DNA from: Streptomyces antimycoticus
Lineage (GTDB): Bacteria; Actinomycetota; Actinomycetes; Streptomycetales; Streptomycetaceae
Reading direction: 5' to 3'
DNA: 64,000 bases
NCBI RefSeq assembly: GCF_005405925.1
Contig: NZ_BJHV01000001.1
Location: 2,418,001 to 2,482,000 of the forward strand
Both the position numbers and the translations under genes were made by a program. Below are positions 58,937 to 64,000 of this stretch, in pieces. Positions within the stretch are counted from its first letter, which is position 1, and every line of letters starts with the position of its first letter. Under the pieces are notes generated by a model. That model saw only the letters and a program-made list of their open reading frames with translations, had not been told where the DNA came from and made no database searches.

Positions 58937-59515
58937 ATGACCGTGACCATCGACCGTACGACCGCCCATGAGCGCGTGGCCTCGCCACCGATTCGCCCGG
59001 TTCGCTTGTCACTGACCCCGGTCGGCCCGGTTCCGGGTCTTCTGGACGGTGCGTGGTGGCCTCGCTCCCGCGATCTCCTCCATGAGCTGCCCGCCCTGAC
59101 GGACGTACTGGACGCGCGCTGGGGCCGGATCACTCGCGTCTCCGTGAATCCGGCCCACTGGCTCGTGATCCCGCGCAAGGTGCCCGCGACCGGGCACACG
59201 GTGCACGTCGGCTGGTTCACCGACGAGCAGGACCCACACAAGCTGATTCTGCTCTCCTACACCGCAGGCCGGTGGGACCTTCTGGTGGTCCCACCGGAGA
59301 CGAGTGCGGCAGCTGCCTCCCGGCTGATGGCCGCCGCGGCCACCCCCGGCAGCCTTCTCACCGCCCGCAGTCTGATGGCGAACGAGACCGCCACCCGTGA
59401 TGCCCGGGAGGATCTCATCCAGGAGGAGGAGTGGGAGACCGATGGCGGGTCTGCCTCTATGGCAGCCGGAAAGCCGAACCCGACCGGACTCCTGAGTTCC
59501 GCCCAAGAGAGGTGA
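58937..59515 (+). CDS. DUF5994-family protein (paralogue)
   Basis: 192 aa, core GLLDGAWWPRSRDLLHELPA, WGRITRVSVNPAHWLVIPRK, GRWDLLVVPPETSAAAASRL. Divergent from the first DUF5994 gene (262-bp gap). Ends with an acidic tail. The next gene follows by 4 bp. Confidence 0.9.
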   Translation: MTVTIDRTTAHERVASPPIRPVRLSLTPVGPVPGLLDGAWWPRSRDLLHELPALTDVLDARWGRITRVSVNPAHWLVIPRKVPATGHTVHVGWFTDEQDPHKLILLSYTAGRWDLLVVPPETSAAAASRLMAAAATPGSLLTARSLMANETATRDAREDLIQEEEWETDGGSASMAAGKPNPTGLLSSAQER

Positions 59516-59519
59516 GGAT

Positions 59520-60092
59520 GTGGAGACCGTCATCACCGTGTCCGCGATCATCTGTGTGATCGTGATGGGAGTACTGCTGATCCGTCTGCTCAATGGCCAG
59601 CACAACGAGCGGATCGCAGCAGTTCACTACAGCGACGCCCTGGCGGAAGTCGGCCGGCGGAGCCGGAAGAGCCGACAGCCGGCAATCCCGCCCGATCGCC
59701 CGCCGCCCCCTCCTCACCCCGAACACCGCGACGGGCCGCGAATGACGCACGGCCCTCTCCTGGCCCGGGCCGGTGGGCGCGAAGCGAGGCCCCACGCCCA
59801 CCGCCACGTCCTCCTAATGAACGAGGCCACCATGCAGCCACCGGAATCACCCTCGGCAGGGCGCGCCGAGATACGCATCGTCGCCACGTCCCCCGAAGCA
59901 GCCCGTCAGGTCGCAGAGGTACTCCGTCGTTGCTTCGCCGGCACCGAACAGCGGAGCTACCCCGCCGGCGCCGAAGGCGGAACGCGCCTCCACCTGGCCG
60001 TGGACACCACGCACACGGCAGAGCCAGCGCGGTCCTGGCTGGCAGCAAGTCGGCCCTCCGGGCAAGACCCCACGCAGATGGACGAAGTCTGA
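59520..60092 (+). CDS. Membrane-anchored protein with C-terminal domain (or two fused genes)
   Basis: From the GTG at 59520, AGGTGAGGAT upstream, a single N-terminal helix (VITVSAIICVIVMGVLLIRL) is followed by a Pro/Arg-rich linker. The C-terminal part, EIRIVATSPEAARQVAEVLR and EGGTRLHLAVDT, resembles a separate small Streptomyces protein. An ATG at 59832 with GAGG upstream could start that part alone. Read as it stands it is one 190-aa ORF. Confidence 0.6.
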   Translation: METVITVSAIICVIVMGVLLIRLLNGQHNERIAAVHYSDALAEVGRRSRKSRQPAIPPDRPPPPPHPEHRDGPRMTHGPLLARAGGREARPHAHRHVLLMNEATMQPPESPSAGRAEIRIVATSPEAARQVAEVLRRCFAGTEQRSYPAGAEGGTRLHLAVDTTHTAEPARSWLAASRPSGQDPTQMDEV

Positions 60093-60508
60093 AGGGATGC
60101 TTCTCAGCGAGGTGGCCGCCAGGCACCGCGACTGTGTCCGCGTCGACGGAAGAGCTCCCGAGGTGCCTGAAAAGTCTCTTATGACGGAAAGGCGCGCCAG
60201 GCATAGCATGGTGAGCGGGCCGGTTCACTCTCACGTGCAACCGCCCCGAAAGGGCGGCCCCGGTGTTTCCGCGCCGGGGCCGTTGTGCCGACACCGGCGC
60301 GACGGCCGGGAGCAGAGCATGATCGGCAGCGTCGCCGGTCGCGCCACCGGCGCGCTGGAAGCGATCTCACGGCGATCTTCAGAGTGTGTCGCGGGGGTGC
60401 CGGGGAGCCCCCGATGCCGGGGTGGAGGAGGCAACAGGACCACAGTGCGGCGAACAGCGCAGGCGCGCCGCAGTGCGAGGGCCGGTGTGGCGAAAAGGAG
60501 GTGGCCCC
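60093..60508. other. Gene-free stretch with a terminator
   Basis: No gene seen. A terminator is at 60255-60282; the rest is probably the promoter of the phosphatase gene. Confidence 0.45.
60255..60282 (+). terminator. Hairpin terminator
   Basis: CGGCCCCGG and CCGGGGCCG form a perfect 9-bp stem around 10 nt, 160 bp after the preceding stop. Confidence 0.6.
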
Positions 60509-61753
60509 ATGGCGGGTGGTGATGAGAGCTTCCGGAAAGTCGCCGTGGACCGGTCGGAAGGATTCGGTGAACGGCTGCTGGGCTTCCTGCTGGACCGGGC
60601 TCACGAGATGCCGCCCCAGCTGATCGCCCCGTTGGTCGCGGAGGAAGTGGAGCGCATCGGAGGGCGGGACGTCTCGATCCTCCTCCAGGACTATGACCAG
60701 CTGACGCTGGCACCGCTGCCGGGCCGAGGACTCATGACCGGCGAGCCCGAGCGGATCGACGAATCGCAGGCCGGCAGGGCCTTCCTCAGCGCGACAACGG
60801 TGGAACACCCGCGGGCCGACGAGATCCGGATGTTCCTGCCACTGCTGGACGGCAGCGACGAGGTGGGAGTGCTGGCCGTCACCCTGAGCAGTATCGATGA
60901 TGACGACCGGCGGCTGCTGCGGCGCCTCGCCGGCCTGGTCGCCGACATGCTGGTCACCAAGAACAGCTATACCGACCAGTTCTTCCAGGCCCGGCGCCGC
61001 GAGCCAATGAGCCTGACCGCGGAAATCCAGTGGTCGCTGCTGCCCCCGCTCACCATGGTCACACCGCAGGTCGCGGTGGCCGGAATCCTCGAACCGGCCT
61101 ATGACGTCGCGGGGGACAGCTTCGACTACGCCCTCAATGACAACATCCTGCACACGGCCGTCATCGACGCCATGGGCCATGGGCTGGACGCCGCCGTGCT
61201 GGCCACCGTCGCCGTCGGCGCCTACCGGCATGCCAGACGCGCCGACGTCGGGCTCGACGAGCTGTACATGTTCATGGACAGGGCCATCGACCAGCAATTC
61301 GGACCCGACCACTTCGTCACGGCACAGATGATGCGCCTGGACATCGGGACCGGCCACCTGCAATGGGTCAACGCCGGCCATCCGGCGCCCCTGCTGGTCC
61401 GCGAGCACCGCGTCATCCAGACGTTGGAGGGGCCGAGCACCCTGCCCGTCGGCTTCGGAGGCGCCATCCCGCAGATCAACGAGCAGGCCCTGTCCCGCGG
61501 CGACCGGATCCTCTCCTTCACCGACGGTCTCGTCGAGGAGCACCGCACCGGCGAAGAGCAGTTCGGCGAGGAGCGACTGCTCGGCTTCGTCGACCGCGCG
61601 GGGTGCGCGGGAGAAGGTGTGCAGGAGATGGTGCGCAGCCTGTCCCACACCCTGATGCGGGAACGCGGCGGAGTCACCACCGACGACGCGACTCTCTTCC
61701 TGGTCGAGTGGTGCGGAGGCACCGCCGACCACCTCGGCACGGCAGAAGCGTGA
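60509..61753 (+). CDS. SpoIIE/PP2C-type protein phosphatase with GAF-like domain
   Basis: 414 aa. Residues ~20-165 look like a GAF-type sensor; ~170-405 form the PP2C-like SpoIIE domain with metal-binding Asp residues in YDVAGDSFDYALND, DAMGHGLDAAVLATVA and ILSFTDGLVEEHR. It would dephosphorylate STAS-type antagonists and so activate a sigma factor. ATG at 60509 with AAAGGAGG. No kinase or antagonist is adjacent; the STAS gene at 40524 is a possible but remote partner. Confidence 0.9.
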   Translation: MAGGDESFRKVAVDRSEGFGERLLGFLLDRAHEMPPQLIAPLVAEEVERIGGRDVSILLQDYDQLTLAPLPGRGLMTGEPERIDESQAGRAFLSATTVEHPRADEIRMFLPLLDGSDEVGVLAVTLSSIDDDDRRLLRRLAGLVADMLVTKNSYTDQFFQARRREPMSLTAEIQWSLLPPLTMVTPQVAVAGILEPAYDVAGDSFDYALNDNILHTAVIDAMGHGLDAAVLATVAVGAYRHARRADVGLDELYMFMDRAIDQQFGPDHFVTAQMMRLDIGTGHLQWVNAGHPAPLLVREHRVIQTLEGPSTLPVGFGGAIPQINEQALSRGDRILSFTDGLVEEHRTGEEQFGEERLLGFVDRAGCAGEGVQEMVRSLSHTLMRERGGVTTDDATLFLVEWCGGTADHLGTAEA

Positions 61754-61887
61754 CCAGCCCACCGGAAGCCGATACGGCCGCCGGCGCACGGCTGCCGTCC
61801 GCCGCCGCCACGGGGAACCGGAGCGCTCCCCAGCGTTGGTCTCAGCGGCTGCCGGAGCGTTCACCGGTGGGCCCCGGCGCGCGGTGA
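61751..61887 (+). CDS. Short coupled ORF of doubtful status
   Basis: A 45-codon frame starts at a GTG overlapping the phosphatase stop (GTGA). It has no motif and is Pro/Arg-rich. May be chance or a truncated partner gene. Confidence 0.25.
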
Positions 61888-62125
61888 GTCAATCTGCTGC
61901 GACGTGGCGTGAGCTCCGTCTCGCTGATGCGGTACGTGCTTTATGGCTAAAGGGGCTCACAGAGGGGCCTGTTGGAGCGCCAGTCAGCAAAGGACCCACC
62001 CCGTGAACGGACGCCGGTGAGATCTCCGTGGAACAGCACCGCTGCCTCTGGTCTGTGCGCAGGACGATCCGTTAAGTAGGCGTTGGCGTGATCCCAGTGT
62101 CGGCGACGGGTGAATCGTAGTTCTG
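61888..62125. other. Unassigned stretch before the ISL3 copy
   Basis: A minus-strand frame (61947-62159) gives HWDHANAYLTDRPAHRPEAA, which looks protein-like, but it has no context and I assign no gene. Confidence 0.3.
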
Positions 62126-63852
62126 GATCACTTTCCGTGCAGCGTTGACGGACAGTCACGGACCCGACCCGGCCGCTGGACGGTCACACGGCCAGAAGGA
62201 CGCGCTTGCGTAGCAGGGCCAGGCCGGCCCGGCCGAACATCTGCCGCTTCAGCATCTTGATCCGGTTCACCTGCCCCTCCACCGCCCCCGAGCTGAACGG
62301 CAACGTCAGCCCCGCCTCCACCGCCCGAAGATCACACCCGATCCCGTTCACGAACGACACCAGTTCGGGCAGGTTGCCTGCCTTCACGCTGTCGATCCAG
62401 GCCGCGAGCTTGTGACCGGCTCGCGTGTTCATAATCTCGGCGAAGGCCCGGACGTGCTCGGCGGTGGCGTCGAGCTGCGGACAGCGGGCGAGGATGGCCT
62501 TGAGCTGCAGAGTCTCGTCCTGGGTGAGGCTGTCGGGGTGGCGGGTGATCCAGCCGGTGACGTCCCGGACCGACGGAGGCCGACGTGCCCGGTCGGCGGG
62601 CTTGGCTCCCGCACGCAGTGGCTGGAGGTAGTCGCGGACCACCGAGTAGCCGCCGCGGAATCCGGCGGCCTTGATCTCTTCGAAGAGCTGCTTGGCGCTG
62701 GTGCAGCCCTCCCGCCACCGCTGATGCAGGTAGGGCTTGTAGTCGTCGAGGACACTCGCGCGGCCCTGCCACTTGCCCGCGCTCAGCTCCTCGGCGGTGG
62801 CGGCGCGGGCGAACTTGCGCACGGTGTTGCGGGCCAGGCCGAGCTCGCGGCTGATCTCGCGCAGGGTGAGCCCCTTGTCGATCAGGGCGTGTATCTCCTG
62901 GTGCCGGTCGCGGGTGCGGTCGGCGCACCAGTGGGCGGCGCGTTCTGCCTTCGCGGCCTCCGTGATCTTCTCCAGTTCAGCGGCCGCGGCGGCGGAGGCC
63001 TCCGTGTTGGGCGGCGGTTCCGGGGTGCGCAGGTGGGTGGAGTGCTTGGTCACGCAGCGGTCCACGGCTTCGGTGAGGTTGTGGAACAGGTGCCAGCGGT
63101 CCGCGACTTGCACGGCATCCGGGGCGCCGAGGCGGGCGCCTTCGGCGTAGCCGCTGGCGCGGTCGCGGCAGATGATCTCGACGCCGGGGTGCTCGGACAG
63201 CCAGCGGGCCAGGGTCGCCGACTCCCGATCGGGCAGCAGGTCGATCGGGCGGTGGGTCTCGACATCGATCAGCACGGTGCCGTAGACGTGGCCCTTGCGC
63301 AGCGCGAAGTCGTCGACGCCGAGCACGCGCGGCGTCACAGCCGGTGGGTCCGGCAGGGCGTGGATCAGCCGCAGCAGCGTGGAGCGGCTGACGGCCGCGC
63401 TGAGCACGGCGGCCAGGCGGCCTCCGGCTCGCCCGGCCAGCATCAGCGCGACCATCTGCAAGACGACGTTCAGCCGCTGGCTTCTGCGCCCGTGCCGGAA
63501 GGTGAGCCCGTCGATCTGCTCGACGAACGTCGTCCGGGGGCACGACGCCGCCGGGCAGCGGAACCGCCGGACCTGCAGGTGTACGACCACCGGCCGGCCG
63601 CCCACCGCGGCATCCGCCAGGCGGCGCTGGTAGCAGCTGTGGACTCGCCGGGATCTCGTCCGCAGGCCGGGCAGACAGCCTCGCCCGCGCACGCGCGGGC
63701 GGTCACGGTGACCGAGTCCTCGCTGAGTTCGACCCGTCGACCTGCAGGCTGTCCAGGTCAGCGAACAGGACGTCCTCTATCTCCACATCGCTCACGGGCC
63801 TGGATCATCAGGCACGCACACGCGGCGGCGCCGGGAAGAACCGAAAGTGATC
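62126..63852 (-). mobile_element. ISL3-family element (copy 1)
   Basis: Imperfect inverted ends: GATCACTTTCCGTGCAG at 62126 and, on the complement at 63852, GATCACTTTCGGTTCTTCC. About 1.73 kb with one transposase gene. Confidence 0.75.
62184..63795 (-). pseudogene. ISL3-family transposase with two 5' frameshifts
   Basis: The main frame holds the ISL3 core (LGVDDFALRKGHVYGTVLID, ADRWHLFHNLTEAVDRCVTK, AVEGQVNRIKMLKRQMFGRA) and an inner HTH (GLTLREISRELGLARNTVRK). The N-terminus SDVEIEDVLFADLDSLQV, then the zinc finger ...EAVCPACGR..., are in two other frames; breaks near 63733 and 63650. Two one-base errors would restore ~536 aa. Confidence 0.85.
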
Positions 63853-63861
63853 GTAAGAGGC

Positions 63862-64000
63862 TGGTGTCGTTCGTGAACGGGATCGGGTGTGATCTTCGGG
63901 CGGTGGAGGCGGGGCTGACGTTGCCGTTCAGCTCGGGGGCGGTGGAGGGGCAGGTGAACCGGATCAAGATGCTGAAGCGGCAGATGTTCGGCCGGGCCGA
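63862..64000 (+). pseudogene. Second ISL3 copy, C-terminal part, opposite strand, cut by window end
   Basis: LVSFVNGIGCDLRAVEAGLT, VEGQVNRIKMLKRQMFGRA is the same as the end of copy 1 but on the plus strand. It begins abruptly 10 bp after copy 1 ends. Confidence 0.9.

Noticed and set aside
60179..61864. A 561-aa minus-strand frame opposite the phosphatase
   Set aside because: Antisense shadow of a gene with clear SpoIIE motifs.

Overview
The DNA is very GC-rich. Its gene content (MerR, TetR and LysR regulators, DUF5994, DUF6233 and DUF6247 proteins, an AA10 LPMO with a CebR-type box, a third actin-like MreB relative, a fused SecDF) points to the chromosome of a Streptomyces or a very close relative. 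From memory only, the 25.4-32.7 kb block resembles the S. coelicolor SCO6160-SCO6167 neighbourhood. No rRNA or CRISPR array was seen. The one tRNA sequence is a 3' half of tRNA-Pro that looks like an attachment site.

Layout. 0-8 kb: a truncated secreted serine hydrolase, a conserved hypothetical gene, and a LysR regulator divergent from a nitrilase/amino-acid permease/ATP-binding operon. 8-12.5 kb: a cold-shock and stress island (CBS protein, DEAD-box helicase with a hairpin over its ribosome binding site, cold-shock protein, a second frameshifted cold-shock gene, a MerR regulator and a probable structured RNA ending in a 32-bp palindrome). 13.5-18 kb: three genes on the minus strand (C69 dipeptidase, a cytosolic AbrB-like/substrate-binding-protein fusion, an NCS1 permease), with the same 14-bp operator-like sequence upstream of two of them. 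18-25 kb: IS remnants, an NmrA-like oxidoreductase, a TetR/membrane-exporter pair, a LysR-transposase chimera and a decayed SDR gene. 25.4-32.7 kb: a conserved Streptomyces block with SecDF, a two-component system, two DksA-like proteins, an MreB-like protein and a membrane protein. 32.7-47 kb: an IS-dense, decaying zone that still holds nuoD, a STAS protein, an LPMO and a DHFR-like protein. 47-54.2 kb: an intact catabolic cluster (FadR-type GntR, class-V PLP enzyme, sugar ABC transporter without ATPase, GH36-like glycosidase). 54.2-64 kb: more IS copies, the tRNA-Pro fragment, a toxin-antitoxin-like pair cut by an IS, two DUF5994 genes, a SpoIIE-type phosphatase and two ISL3 copies in opposite orientation.

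The most interesting candidates are the AbrB-SBP fusion system with its shared operator, the structured RNA beside merR with its direct-repeat array, the GntR/PLP/GH36 cluster, and the RBS hairpin of the DEAD-box gene. A caution applies throughout: at least ten otherwise well-conserved genes carry single-base frameshifts, many of them in G runs, so part of the apparent decay may be sequencing error.
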